From Streptomyces adelaidensis (GTDB lineage Bacteria; Actinomycetota; Actinomycetes; Streptomycetales; Streptomycetaceae), in NCBI RefSeq assembly GCF_016598475.1, contig NZ_JAEMUX010000001.1, positions 1 through 64,000 on the forward strand: a stretch of 64,000 nucleotides of DNA. The letters are read 5' to 3'. Made by a program: the position numbers and the translations under genes. Of the stretch, positions 6,656 through 15,725 are shown one piece after another; within the stretch, counting starts at the first letter, position 1; the number at the start of each line of letters is the position of its first letter. The notes below the pieces were generated by a model. The model did no database searches. It was not told the DNA's origin and worked only from the letters and a program-made list of their open reading frames with translations.

Positions 6656-9600
6656 ATGACCGACACCGGCCAGGTCCCGGGCGAGGGACTGCCGGAGAGC
6701 GCAGGCATGGTGGAGCAGCCGGGCGTCCCCGCGCCGGGTGCGTACACCTACCTCTCCGAGACCGCCGCCGAGGACGAAGACCTCCTGCTGCCGGGCGCCC
6801 AGAGCGCGTGGGGCAACGAAGTGCCGCCCCCCGCCCCCGAGCCCGTCGTCCAGGTCGTCCACGAGCCCGCCGCCCCCGAGCCCGTGGCACCCGAACCGGT
6901 CGCCCACGAACAGGTCGTGCACGAGCCGGGTCCGCACGAGATGTCCGGCCGGGACAGCGGCTCGCTCGACCTCGGCGCCGTCCGCGCCACCGTCGCGACC
7001 CCCGTCCCGCAGCCTCCGGTGGCCCGCCGGCCGCTGCACCTCGGCCCGCTCACCCCCGACGCCTCCGCCAGCCCGGTCCGCTCCCTCGCCGACCGCGGCC
7101 CGGCGGGCGCCCCCGTCCCGCCCGGCGCCGTACGCCAGTCCGCCCCGGCCACCGCCGGTCCCGAGTACCTCGACGTGCCCCAGCAGAGCGTGTCGCCATG
7201 GGCGGACGCGACCGCACCGGCGGTGTCCGTCGGGGGTGCGGCTGCAGAAACGGTCGTTCCGCAGGAGCAGTTCTCCGTGGCCGTCGCCGAAGCGCCGCAG
7301 GTCGCGGCCGTACCCCAGGAGGCCGAAGGCCTTCAGCAGGTCCAGGACGCCGACGCCCTGCACCAGGCGCAGGACGCCGCCTTCGCCCAGGCCCAGGAGG
7401 CCGCGGCCGCCCAGGTCTGGGTTCCGGAACCCGCCGAGGTCCCGGTCGCCGCTCAGCCGCAGGTCCCGGAGGCGGTCCCTGTACCGCCGGTGCCCGAGGC
7501 CGTCGAGGTCCCGCCCGTCGCGGAGGTCCCGCGGGCTGATCCCCCGCAGGCCCCCCAGGCTCCCGAGCCCGTGGCGGCGGCACCCGAGGGGGCCGTGCCC
7601 ACCGCGCCGGCCGCACAGGTTCCGGATGCCGCGCCTTTCCCGCCGGCCGCCCAGGGGCCCGAGCCGGTCCAGGTGCAGGCCGTGGCCGAGGCACAGGACG
7701 TTTTCCAGGCGCCGCAGGAGCCCGAGGCCCCTGCCGAGCCCGCCGAGGTGTCCGTACCGCCGCAGGCCACCGCAGTGGAGCCGCCGCCGCAGGTGGACGT
7801 CACGGTTCCGGCGGCTGAGGTGGATGCCTCCGAGCAGGCTGCCGCCATGGCTGAACAGCAGGCCGCGGCCGTTGTGCCGGACGCCGTGCAGGAACCCGCA
7901 CTCGTGCAGGACCAGCCGCAGCCGGTGGAAACGCCGGTCGCCCAAGAGCCGCAGCAGGCGGAGGCCGCATCGCCTCAGCCGGAGGTTGTCGCCGAAGAGC
8001 CGCAGGCCGCCGAGCCGGTGGTACCCGTCGCGGACGAGGCGGAGCAGGAGCTCGACCAGGAGCAGGCGCAGGCGCAGCCCACTGAGGCCGTCGAAGCCCC
8101 GGCCGAGCCGGAGACCGACCAGCAGCCCGCAATCGCAGCCGAGGTCGAAGTCGAGGCCGAGGCCACGCCCGATTCCGTCGCCGAGCCCGAAGTCACGGAT
8201 GTGAACGCGGCGGACGCAACGCACGTGACGGACGTGCCGGACGCGATGGAGGCGACGGATCAGCCGCAGGAGGTCCCTGACCCCCAGGAACCCGTCCTCG
8301 CGGAGCCGCTGCCCGCCGAGGCCCCGGCCGACCCCGTCGAGCCCGCAGCCGCAGCCCCCGCAATCGTGGAACCCCCCGCCGCCGAGCCCCCGGCCCCCGA
8401 GGTCTCCCAGCTCGACGCCCCTCAGGGAGCCGTGGTCCAGACCCCGGCCGAACCCACCCCTGAAGCCCCGCTCGCGGAGGCACCCCAGGAGCCCCAGCCC
8501 GAGCCCCAGCCCGAGGCGGAACAGCCCCAGCCCGAAGCCGACCAGTCCCTGGGCCAGTTCGTGCCCGTGGACGGCTCCGTGCCCACCACCCCCCACCTGG
8601 CCCCGACCCCTCCCCAGGGGATGGCGGTCCCGCCGCTGCCCGCCGAGGACCGGCCGACGTCGGTCGCCGCCGAGTTCCCGGCGGCCGAGGGACAGACGGA
8701 GGCAGCCCGGGAAGCGCCGGAGCCGGAAGCGGCGGCCGAGCCCGTGGCCGAGGTCCCCGCCCCCCGGGCCTCCGAGGCCGAGACGATCGTCGTACCGCAG
8801 CCGGTCGCGGCGGCCGGCGCGGACCCGGACGTCGCCCAGAGCGCGGAGGACCTGGACACCAGGGCAGCCGACCAGGAAGACAACGAAGAAGAAGCAGCCG
8901 CGGCGGTAGCGACCGAAGAGAGCACGGCCGTAGTGGAAGAAGCGCCGACAGAGGCAGAAGCAGAAGCAGAGGTACGGGAGGAAATCCGGCAGCCCATGGG
9001 CCCGGCCGCGCCCCCCTACGACGACGCCGAGCGCGAGGCCGTGCTCAAGGTCATGCGCGAACGTCGCGACATCCGCAACGGCTTCCGCAGCGACCCGATC
9101 CCGCACGACGTGCTGCTCCGCGTCCTGGAAGCCGCCCACACGGCGCCCTCCGTCGGCCACTCGCAGCCCTGGGACTTCGTCGTCATCCGTTCGGCCGAGA
9201 CACGCCGCACGATGCACGAACTCGCCCAGCGCCAGCGCGAGGCGTACGCGAAGTCGCTGCCGAAGGGCCGGGCGAAGCAGTTCAAGGAACTGAAGATCGA
9301 GGCGATCCTCGACACCCCGGTCAACATCGTCGTCACCGCCGACCCGACCCGCGGCGGCCGCCACACCCTGGGCCGCCACACGCAGCCGCAGATGGCCCCG
9401 TACTCCTCCGCCCTCGCGGTCGAGAACCTGTGGCTCGCGGCCCGCGCCGAGGGCCTCGGCGTCGGCTGGGTCAGCTTCTTCGACGAGCGCGAGATGGTGC
9501 GCGCCCTCGGCCTGCCCGAGCATCTGGAGGTCGTGGCCTACCTGTGTGTCGGGTACGTCGACGAGTTCCCGGCGGAACCCGAGCTGATGCAGGCGGGCTG

Positions 9601-10732
9601 GGCCAAGCGCCGCCCGCTGTCCTGGGTCGTCCACGAGGAGACGTACGGCCGTCGCGCGCTGCCCGGCGCCGAGCCGCACGACCTGCTCGCCGAGACCGTG
9701 GCCGGCATCCGCCCGCTGGACGCCAAGGCGCTCGGCGAGGCATGGGAGCGCCAGAAACGGATGACGAAGCCCGCCGGCGCACTCGGCATGCTGGAGATCA
9801 TCTCCGCCCAGCTGTCCGGCCTGTCCCGCCAGTGCCCGCCGCCCATCCCGGAGCCCGCAGCGGTCGCGATCTTCGCGGGCGACCACGGTGTCCACGCCCA
9901 GGGCGTCACCCCCTGGCCGCAGGAGGTGACGGCCCAGATGGTCGCCAACTTCCTCGGCGGGGGAGCGGTCTGCAACGCCTTCGCCACCCAGGTCGGTGCC
10001 GAGGTCTGCGTCGTGGACGTGGGCGTGGCGAGCGACCTCCCGGCCACCCCGGGGCTGCTGCCGCGCAAGATCCGCGCCGGCACGTCCGACATGACCACCG
10101 GGCCCGCGATGACCCGCGAGGAGGCCAAACAGGCCATCGAGGTGGGCATCGAGACGGCCCGCGACCTGGTGGCGGCCGGCAACAAGGCCCTCCTCACCGG
10201 CGAGATGGGCATCGCCAACACCACGGCGTCCGCCGCCCTGATCGCCGTCTTCACCGGCGCCGACCCCACCGAGGTCACCGGCCGGGGCACCGGCATCAAC
10301 GACGAGACCCTCGCCCGCAAGACCGAGGTCGTTCGCCGGGCCATCGAGCTCCACCAGCCGGACCCCGCCGACCCCATCGGTGTCCTGGCCGCGATCGGCG
10401 GCTTCGAACACGCCGCCATCGTCGGCCTCCTCCTGGGCGGCGCCTCCCTCCGTACGCCGGTGATCCTCGACGGCGTCAGCGCCGGCGCCGCCGCCCTGGT
10501 GGCCCGCGCCATCGCCCCCGAGGTCCTCGCCGCCTGCATCGCCGGCCATCGCAGCGCCGAACCCGGCCACGTCGCCGCCCTTCAGAAGCTGGGCCTGCGC
10601 CCCTTGGTCGACCTCGACCTCCGCCTTGGCGAGGGCACGGGCGCCCTGCTGGCCCTCCCGGTCGTCCAGAGCGCGGCGCGCGCGATGCACGAGGTGGCCA
10701 CGTTCGACTCGGCTGGGGTGACCGAGAAGTAG
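6656..10732 (+). CDS. cobT: Disordered-BluB-CobT fusion (DMB synthase + NaMN:DMB phosphoribosyltransferase)
   Basis: About 1358 residues in three parts. Residues 1 to about 780 are low complexity (Pro/Ala/Glu/Val/Gln), with no recognised fold. Residues about 790-1010 are BluB-like nitroreductase: RRDIRNGFRSDPIPHDVLLR, SVGHSQPWDFVV and GVGWVSFF. BluB makes 5,6-dimethylbenzimidazole from FMNH2. Residues about 1015-1355 are CobT: TKPAGALGMLE, FAGDHGV, GEMGIANTT, GGFEHAA, and the catalytic Glu in RLGEGTGALL at 1326. CobT joins DMB to nicotinate mononucleotide for the lower ligand of B12, so two consecutive steps are on one chain. The start ATG 6656 is chosen for GAGGGG six bases upstream. Confidence 0.9.
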   Translation: MTDTGQVPGEGLPESAGMVEQPGVPAPGAYTYLSETAAEDEDLLLPGAQSAWGNEVPPPAPEPVVQVVHEPAAPEPVAPEPVAHEQVVHEPGPHEMSGRDSGSLDLGAVRATVATPVPQPPVARRPLHLGPLTPDASASPVRSLADRGPAGAPVPPGAVRQSAPATAGPEYLDVPQQSVSPWADATAPAVSVGGAAAETVVPQEQFSVAVAEAPQVAAVPQEAEGLQQVQDADALHQAQDAAFAQAQEAAAAQVWVPEPAEVPVAAQPQVPEAVPVPPVPEAVEVPPVAEVPRADPPQAPQAPEPVAAAPEGAVPTAPAAQVPDAAPFPPAAQGPEPVQVQAVAEAQDVFQAPQEPEAPAEPAEVSVPPQATAVEPPPQVDVTVPAAEVDASEQAAAMAEQQAAAVVPDAVQEPALVQDQPQPVETPVAQEPQQAEAASPQPEVVAEEPQAAEPVVPVADEAEQELDQEQAQAQPTEAVEAPAEPETDQQPAIAAEVEVEAEATPDSVAEPEVTDVNAADATHVTDVPDAMEATDQPQEVPDPQEPVLAEPLPAEAPADPVEPAAAAPAIVEPPAAEPPAPEVSQLDAPQGAVVQTPAEPTPEAPLAEAPQEPQPEPQPEAEQPQPEADQSLGQFVPVDGSVPTTPHLAPTPPQGMAVPPLPAEDRPTSVAAEFPAAEGQTEAAREAPEPEAAAEPVAEVPAPRASEAETIVVPQPVAAAGADPDVAQSAEDLDTRAADQEDNEEEAAAAVATEESTAVVEEAPTEAEAEAEVREEIRQPMGPAAPPYDDAEREAVLKVMRERRDIRNGFRSDPIPHDVLLRVLEAAHTAPSVGHSQPWDFVVIRSAETRRTMHELAQRQREAYAKSLPKGRAKQFKELKIEAILDTPVNIVVTADPTRGGRHTLGRHTQPQMAPYSSALAVENLWLAARAEGLGVGWVSFFDEREMVRALGLPEHLEVVAYLCVGYVDEFPAEPELMQAGWAKRRPLSWVVHEETYGRRALPGAEPHDLLAETVAGIRPLDAKALGEAWERQKRMTKPAGALGMLEIISAQLSGLSRQCPPPIPEPAAVAIFAGDHGVHAQGVTPWPQEVTAQMVANFLGGGAVCNAFATQVGAEVCVVDVGVASDLPATPGLLPRKIRAGTSDMTTGPAMTREEAKQAIEVGIETARDLVAAGNKALLTGEMGIANTTASAALIAVFTGADPTEVTGRGTGINDETLARKTEVVRRAIELHQPDPADPIGVLAAIGGFEHAAIVGLLLGGASLRTPVILDGVSAGAAALVARAIAPEVLAACIAGHRSAEPGHVAALQKLGLRPLVDLDLRLGEGTGALLALPVVQSAARAMHEVATFDSAGVTEK

Positions 10733-10779
10733 GCCGGGCGCCGGGGGGAACCCGGCGGGCGCCCCCCCCGGTCCGGGAA

Positions 10780-10816
10780 GGCTCGGGCTCGGGGAAAGAA
10801 AACCCCAGCCCGAGCC
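10780..10816 (+). terminator. Strong hairpin after bluB-cobT
   Basis: Stem GGCTCGGGCT-CGGG with CCC-AGCCCGAGCC around an A-rich loop (AAAGAAAA), located 48 bases after the stop. It separates bluB-cobT from the SUMT gene. Confidence 0.7.
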
Positions 10817-10913
10817 CCCACCCGCCCGCACTCTAGAATCCGCACGTCAGGGCCACTCCAAAGCCGCAGTCGCCCACATCGCACCGCCGCCAGCCCCGAG
10901 GGAGCCGCACCTC

Positions 10914-12146
10914 ATGGCCGAATACCCCGCCTATCCCGTGGGCCTCCGCCTCACCGGCCGCAAGGTCGTCGTCCTCGGCGGCGGCCAGGTGGCCCAACGC
11001 CGCCTCCCGGCCCTCCTCGCAGCAGGCGCCGACATCCTCCTCGTGTCCCCGGACGCGACCCCCTCGGTCGAAGCCATGGCCGACGCGGGCGAGCTGACCT
11101 GGGAGAAACGCCCCTACGCGGAAGGCGACCTCGCCGACGCCTGGTACGCCCTGATCGCCACCGGCGACACCGAGGCGAACACCCGTGCGTCGGCCGAAGC
11201 GGAGCGCCACCGCGTCTGGTGCGTCCGCTCCGACAACGCCGAGGAAGCCACCGCCTGGACCCCGGCGACCGGCCACAGCGAAGGCGTCACGGTCGCCGTC
11301 CTGACCACCAGCGCCCAGGGGCGCGACCCCCGCCACACCGCCGCCATCCGCGACGCGGTCGTCGAGGGCCTGCGCGACGGCACCCTCGTCGCCCCCCATC
11401 ACCGCACCCGTACACCCGGAGTCGCGCTGGTCGGCGGCGGCCCCGGCGACCCCGACCTCATCACCGTGCGCGGCCGCCGGCTGCTCGCCGAGGCCGACGT
11501 GGTCGTCACCGATCACCTCGGCCCGCGCGACCTGCTCGCCGAACTGTCCCCGAACGTCGAGGTGATCGACGCGGCGAAGCTGCCCTACGGCCGGTTCATG
11601 GCCCAGGAGGCCATCAACAACGCGCTGATCGACCACGTCAAGCAGGGCAAGTCGGTCGTACGGCTCAAGGGCGGCGACCCCTTCGTCTACGGGCGCGGCA
11701 TGGAGGAGGTCCAGGCGCTGGCCGAAGCCGGCATCCCGTGCACGGTCGTGCCCGGCATCTCCAGCTCGATCTCGGTGCCGGGCGCCGCCGGCATCCCGGT
11801 CACCCACCGGGGCGTCGCCCACGAGTTCACGGTGGTCAGCGGCCACATCGCCCCCGACGACGAGCGCTCCCTGGTCGACTGGCCGTCCCTCGCCCGGCTG
11901 ACCGGCACGCTGGTGATCCTCATGGGCGTCGGCACGATCGGCAAGGTCGCCGAGACGCTCATCGCCCACGGCAAGTCCCCGGACACGCCCGTCGCCCTCG
12001 TTCAGGAGGGCACCACGGCCGGCCAGCGCCGCGTCGACGCGACCCTCGCGACGGCCGCCGAAACGGTCCGCGCTCAGGAGGTCAAGCCGCCGGCGGTCAT
12101 CGTCATCGGCGAGGTCGTGAACGTCGGACCGAACCCCTCCGTGTAA
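10914..12146 (+). CDS. cobA: Siroheme synthase-like fusion: precorrin-2 dehydrogenase domain + uroporphyrinogen-III C-methyltransferase
   Basis: A 410-residue protein resembling CysG. Residues about 1-150 are the NAD-dependent precorrin-2 dehydrogenase/ferrochelatase region (VVVLGGGQVAQRR, LLVSPDATPS). Residues about 165-405 are the SAM methyltransferase CobA/SUMT (LVGGGPGDPDLITVRG, LKGGDPFVYGRG, VVPGISSSISVPGAAGIP, GTLVILMGV). It makes precorrin-2 from uroporphyrinogen III, the branch point to B12 and siroheme, so it can feed both cobL and sulfite/nitrite reductase cofactors. ATG 10914 follows GAGGGAGCC. It lies downstream of a terminator, so it probably has its own promoter. Confidence 0.93.
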   Translation: MAEYPAYPVGLRLTGRKVVVLGGGQVAQRRLPALLAAGADILLVSPDATPSVEAMADAGELTWEKRPYAEGDLADAWYALIATGDTEANTRASAEAERHRVWCVRSDNAEEATAWTPATGHSEGVTVAVLTTSAQGRDPRHTAAIRDAVVEGLRDGTLVAPHHRTRTPGVALVGGGPGDPDLITVRGRRLLAEADVVVTDHLGPRDLLAELSPNVEVIDAAKLPYGRFMAQEAINNALIDHVKQGKSVVRLKGGDPFVYGRGMEEVQALAEAGIPCTVVPGISSSISVPGAAGIPVTHRGVAHEFTVVSGHIAPDDERSLVDWPSLARLTGTLVILMGVGTIGKVAETLIAHGKSPDTPVALVQEGTTAGQRRVDATLATAAETVRAQEVKPPAVIVIGEVVNVGPNPSV

Positions 12147-12211
12147 CCACGGGTAACCCAACCTGTTCCAAGCCGTTGGCACCACACCCAGGACAAGGCA
12201 GTATCACCCCT

Positions 12212-13099
12212 GTGGCCGATCTCATCACCGTTGAGGACCCCGACGACCCGCGCCTGCGCGACTACACCGGCCTGACCGATGTGGAGCTGCGCCGCAGGCG
12301 CGAGCCCGCCGAGGGCCTGTTCATCGCCGAGGGCGAAAAGGTGATCAGACGGGCCAAGGAAGCCGGCTACGAGATGCGCTCGATGCTGCTCTCCGCCAAG
12401 TGGGTCGACGTCATGCGCGACGTCATCGACGAGCTCCCGGCCCCCGTCTACGCGGTCAGCCCGGAGCTCGCCGAACAGGTCACCGGCTACCACGTGCACC
12501 GGGGCGCCCTCGCCTCCATGCAGCGCAGGCCACTGGCGGCGGCGGACCAGCTCCTGGGGGCCGCCCGCCGCGTCGTGGTCATGGAGTCGGTCAACGACCA
12601 CACCAACATCGGCGCCATGTTGCCTTTGGGTCTACAAAGAGGTGGAGGTCGGCGCGTTGCCATCTTCGAGGACATAGTTGATCACGCGAATCTCGGGGCC
12701 GCCTTCCGTAACGCGGCCGCTCTGGGCGTGGACGCCGTCTTCCTCACGCCACGTTGCGCCGACCCTCTCTACCGGCGGGCCGTGAAGGTGTCGATGGGCG
12801 CTGTCTTCCACGTTCCCTGGACCCGGCTGACCTCTTGGCCGAAGGATGTCGAGATCTTCCGCAAGCACGGCTTCGTGACGGCTGCCCTGTGCCTCAACGA
12901 GAAGTCGATCCCGATTGACGAACTGGCCGCCCGCCGGTACGAGAAGCTGGTACTCATGCTCGGTACCGAAGGCGACGGACTGTCGGTCGACGCCCTGCGC
13001 GCGGCCGATGAATGGGTTCGGATCCCGATGGCCGCAGGAGTGGACTCCCTCAACGTCGCCGCAGCGTCCGCCGTGGCCTTCTACGCGACGAGGCTCTGA
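12212..13099 (+). CDS. TrmH/SpoU-family RNA 2'-O-methyltransferase, chimeric
   Basis: A 295-residue SPOUT methyltransferase. Residues 1 to about 135 (through VNDHTNIGA) are native-looking and carry a SpoU substrate-binding N-domain plus motif 1. After a roughly 10-residue linker (LPLGLQRGGG), a second, divergent motif-1 region begins (RRVAIFEDIVDHANLGAAFRN), followed by SVKVSMGA-like and MLGTEGDGLS motifs and the C-terminal knot segment VDSLNVAAASAVAFY. Motif 1 is thus present twice. The 3' half uses more A/T-ending codons than its surroundings and is homologous to, but different from, the stranded native 3' half at 17646-18065. Start GTG 12212. Whether the chimera is active is unknown. Confidence 0.88.
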   Translation: MADLITVEDPDDPRLRDYTGLTDVELRRRREPAEGLFIAEGEKVIRRAKEAGYEMRSMLLSAKWVDVMRDVIDELPAPVYAVSPELAEQVTGYHVHRGALASMQRRPLAAADQLLGAARRVVVMESVNDHTNIGAMLPLGLQRGGGRRVAIFEDIVDHANLGAAFRNAAALGVDAVFLTPRCADPLYRRAVKVSMGAVFHVPWTRLTSWPKDVEIFRKHGFVTAALCLNEKSIPIDELAARRYEKLVLMLGTEGDGLSVDALRAADEWVRIPMAAGVDSLNVAAASAVAFYATRL

Positions 13100-13156
13100 G
13101 CCGCGACGCTGCGGAACGCGTTTCAAGAGATCGCTGGCGTTCGCAGGCTACGGCTC

Positions 13157-13184
13157 GCGCTGTCGGCCGGCTGGCCGACAGCGC
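13157..13184 (+). terminator. Perfect 12-bp hairpin after chimeric trmH
   Basis: GCGCTGTCGGCC, loop GGCT, then GGCCGACAGCGC, 58 bases after the stop codon. No T-run follows. It lies within the 288-bp gap between the chimeric methyltransferase and the oxygenase-like gene. That gap otherwise shows no coding signal I trust. Confidence 0.6.
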
Positions 13185-13387
13185 CTCGGCGTGAGTATCC
13201 GGGCAGGTGCCTGAACTGGCTAGACCCTGTATGGAGTTGCCCCGTGGCGTCGCGACGCCACGGCAGGCACCCTCACCTCACCGCCTGGAAGCGCCCCCGG
13301 ACGATTGCTCGATGCGGACCGCGGGCCGAGGCACCCCGGATACGGTTGGAGCTCACGCGAGGTTACGAGAAGGGCGAGCGGGCACAC

Positions 13388-15682
13388 ATGGCGAAGAGCG
13401 CGAGGGAACAGTTGGCGCGACTGCTGGGCGGCACTGGACCCGTCGGCTCGTTCAGCGCCCGACTGTCGGCGCCGGCCGGCCTCATCGGGCTCGAGGTGTC
13501 CGGTGTCGGGCCGGTGCGACTTCCGCTGCGCGCGCCTGTGGCGAAGAAGCTGATCGCGGTGGCGCGGCCGGCGAAGTTCGGGCGGGGCGAGGAGACGCTG
13601 GCCGACGCGAGTGTCCGGGACACCTGGGAGCTGACCCCGGACCAGTTCACCCTGGACGGGCCCAGCTGGCCGACGCTCCTCGGCAACGCCCTCGAGTACT
13701 TCCGTGCCGAACTCGCGCTGCCGCGCGGGTCTCGTCTGCGTGCCGAACCGCACTCGATGCTGATCTACGGCAAGGGGCAGTTCTTCCTCCCTCACCAGGA
13801 CTCGGAGAAGGACGACGCGATGGTAGGCACCTTGGTGGTGTCCCTGCCCTCGGCGCACACCGGCGGGGAACTGATCATCGAACATGCCGGGGCAAGCGCC
13901 GCCTACCGTGCCTCGAAGGACGAACTGACCTTCGTCGCCTTCTACGCCGACTGCCGCCACGAGGTGACGCCGGTCACGTCCGGGTACCGTCACACGCTCA
14001 CCTTCAACCTGCTCGCCGACGCCGCTCCCCCGGCCACGGAGGTCGGCCCCGCCATCGAGTCGGCACGTTGCCTCACCGAGCACTTCAGCACGCCGGCTAC
14101 CCCGCGCTACGGAGGCCCCGACCTCGCCCCGCCGAACCGGCTGGTCTTCCTGCTCGACCACGAGTACACCCAACGGGGCCTGGACTGGAACCGGCTCAAG
14201 GGCGCCGACGTGGAGCGGGCCGCGTTGCTGCGCGCTGCGGCGGAGCGGGCCGGATGCGAGACGGTGCTGGCGCTCGCCGAGGTGAAGGAGACTTGGGACG
14301 CCCTGCCCGACGGCGACGACCCGTGGAACGACTACAACGATTACTACGAGGACGAGGACGAGGACGAGGCGGACAGGTTCGACGCGGCGGACGAGGCTCG
14401 TGAGGACTACCAGCTCAACGAGCTGATCGACGACGAGATCACCCTCGACTGGTGGACCGGCCAGGACGGAACCGGCGGTGAACCGGTCTCGCTGCAGGTT
14501 CACGACTACGAGGTGTGTGCCGCCACCCCGAACGCGAGTCTGACGCCTTACCAGTCCGAGTACGAGGGCTACATGGGCAACTACGGCAACACGCTGGACC
14601 GGTGGTACCGGCGGGCAGCGGTCGTGGTGTGGCCGCGTGAGAGGGCGTTCGCGGCGCGGGCCGAGGCCGGGTCCGGGTGGGCCCTGCGCGAAATCCGCTC
14701 CCGCGTCGACGCGGGAGATCTGGCGGGCGCGCGGAGCGCGGCGGAGTCCCTCGCACCGTTCTGGGGACAGCTGGAGGCGGAGGCGGGCCTGCTCACCGAG
14801 GCCCTGGACGCGGCGGAGGCCGTGAACGCGGCCGGGACGGCCGCGATGTTGTTGGAGCCGTTCCATGCCGGGCTGCTCGCGCGGGAGCACGCGGACGGGC
14901 TGGCGGCGGTGGCCGGGCTGTACGGCGAGGACTGGACGCGGAGCGTCATCGGCGGCTGGTTCGGATCGGAGCGGCACCACCACCGGACCGGTCTGTCCGA
15001 GTGGGTCGGCAGCACACTGCCCGGGCTGCACGGAGCGCTGTGTACCGCTGGCAGCCCGGAGGTGGCGCGGCTCCTGGCATCCGACGTGTGGCGCTGGCTG
15101 GCTGGTGAGTTCGTGCAGTGGAGCAACATCGCGCAGAGCGACATCCGCCGGGCACAGCTGGAGAACCTGAGTACACCCCTGGCGCGGCTCCTGGAAGCGG
15201 TCGACGACAACCTCCGCGACGGGATCACGGAAACACTGCGCGCATACGCGGACACCGTCCTGGAGTGCCTGATGCCGGCGCTGCGCCTGGCACACGCGCG
15301 GGGGACGGCGGGGCTCGGGCCGCTCGCCCGGGACTGCGCACAGCGGCTCGGCCGGATCGCCGCTACGCCGCCGCGCGGTGCAGACGACTGGTCGATCTCG
15401 TGGACCGGGTGCGGATGCGCCCTCTGCGACCGGCTGGGAGCATTTCTCGGCTCGCGGACGCAGCGGGTCCATGAGTGGCCGCTGGCGAAGGACGGGCGTC
15501 GCCACATCCACTCCCGGATCGACGCGGCAGAGCTGCCGGTACGGCACCAGACCCGTCGGCAGGGGCGCCCCTACACCCTGGTGCTGGCCAAGACCGACAA
15601 GCTCTTCACGGGCCCGGCGAACGTGCGGGCCAAGGCCGCCGCAGACCTGGCATGGCTGACCGCGGCCCTCGGCACGGTCTGA
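13388..15682 (+). CDS. 2-oxoglutarate/Fe(II)-dependent oxygenase-like protein, island cargo
   Basis: A 764-residue protein. Residues about 85-215 form a prolyl-4-hydroxylase-like double-stranded beta-helix: metal ligands H136 and D138 (FLPHQDSEKDD), distal H191 (CRHEV) and the 2OG-binding R201 (SGYRHTLTF). The pattern GTLVVSLPSAHTGGEL supports the fold. An acidic stretch (about 318-345) follows, and the remaining C-terminal 400 residues, with several Cys and His (CGCALC near 678), are not recognised. Substrate unknown. Start ATG 13388 has AAGGGCGAG upstream. It is followed 43 bp later by the pRiA4b-like gene, probably co-transcribed. Confidence 0.75.
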   Translation: MAKSAREQLARLLGGTGPVGSFSARLSAPAGLIGLEVSGVGPVRLPLRAPVAKKLIAVARPAKFGRGEETLADASVRDTWELTPDQFTLDGPSWPTLLGNALEYFRAELALPRGSRLRAEPHSMLIYGKGQFFLPHQDSEKDDAMVGTLVVSLPSAHTGGELIIEHAGASAAYRASKDELTFVAFYADCRHEVTPVTSGYRHTLTFNLLADAAPPATEVGPAIESARCLTEHFSTPATPRYGGPDLAPPNRLVFLLDHEYTQRGLDWNRLKGADVERAALLRAAAERAGCETVLALAEVKETWDALPDGDDPWNDYNDYYEDEDEDEADRFDAADEAREDYQLNELIDDEITLDWWTGQDGTGGEPVSLQVHDYEVCAATPNASLTPYQSEYEGYMGNYGNTLDRWYRRAAVVVWPRERAFAARAEAGSGWALREIRSRVDAGDLAGARSAAESLAPFWGQLEAEAGLLTEALDAAEAVNAAGTAAMLLEPFHAGLLAREHADGLAAVAGLYGEDWTRSVIGGWFGSERHHHRTGLSEWVGSTLPGLHGALCTAGSPEVARLLASDVWRWLAGEFVQWSNIAQSDIRRAQLENLSTPLARLLEAVDDNLRDGITETLRAYADTVLECLMPALRLAHARGTAGLGPLARDCAQRLGRIAATPPRGADDWSISWTGCGCALCDRLGAFLGSRTQRVHEWPLAKDGRRHIHSRIDAAELPVRHQTRRQGRPYTLVLAKTDKLFTGPANVRAKAAADLAWLTAALGTV

Positions 15683-15725
15683 GAGGCCGTCGGACACCAG
15701 CGACCGGACGCCCGGATAGGGTGCC

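Noticed and set aside
6632..10831. A 1399-codon open frame on the minus strand
   Set aside because: It lies exactly opposite the BluB-CobT fusion. Its Gly/Arg/Leu-rich translation has no motif; it is a high-G+C shadow of the real gene.
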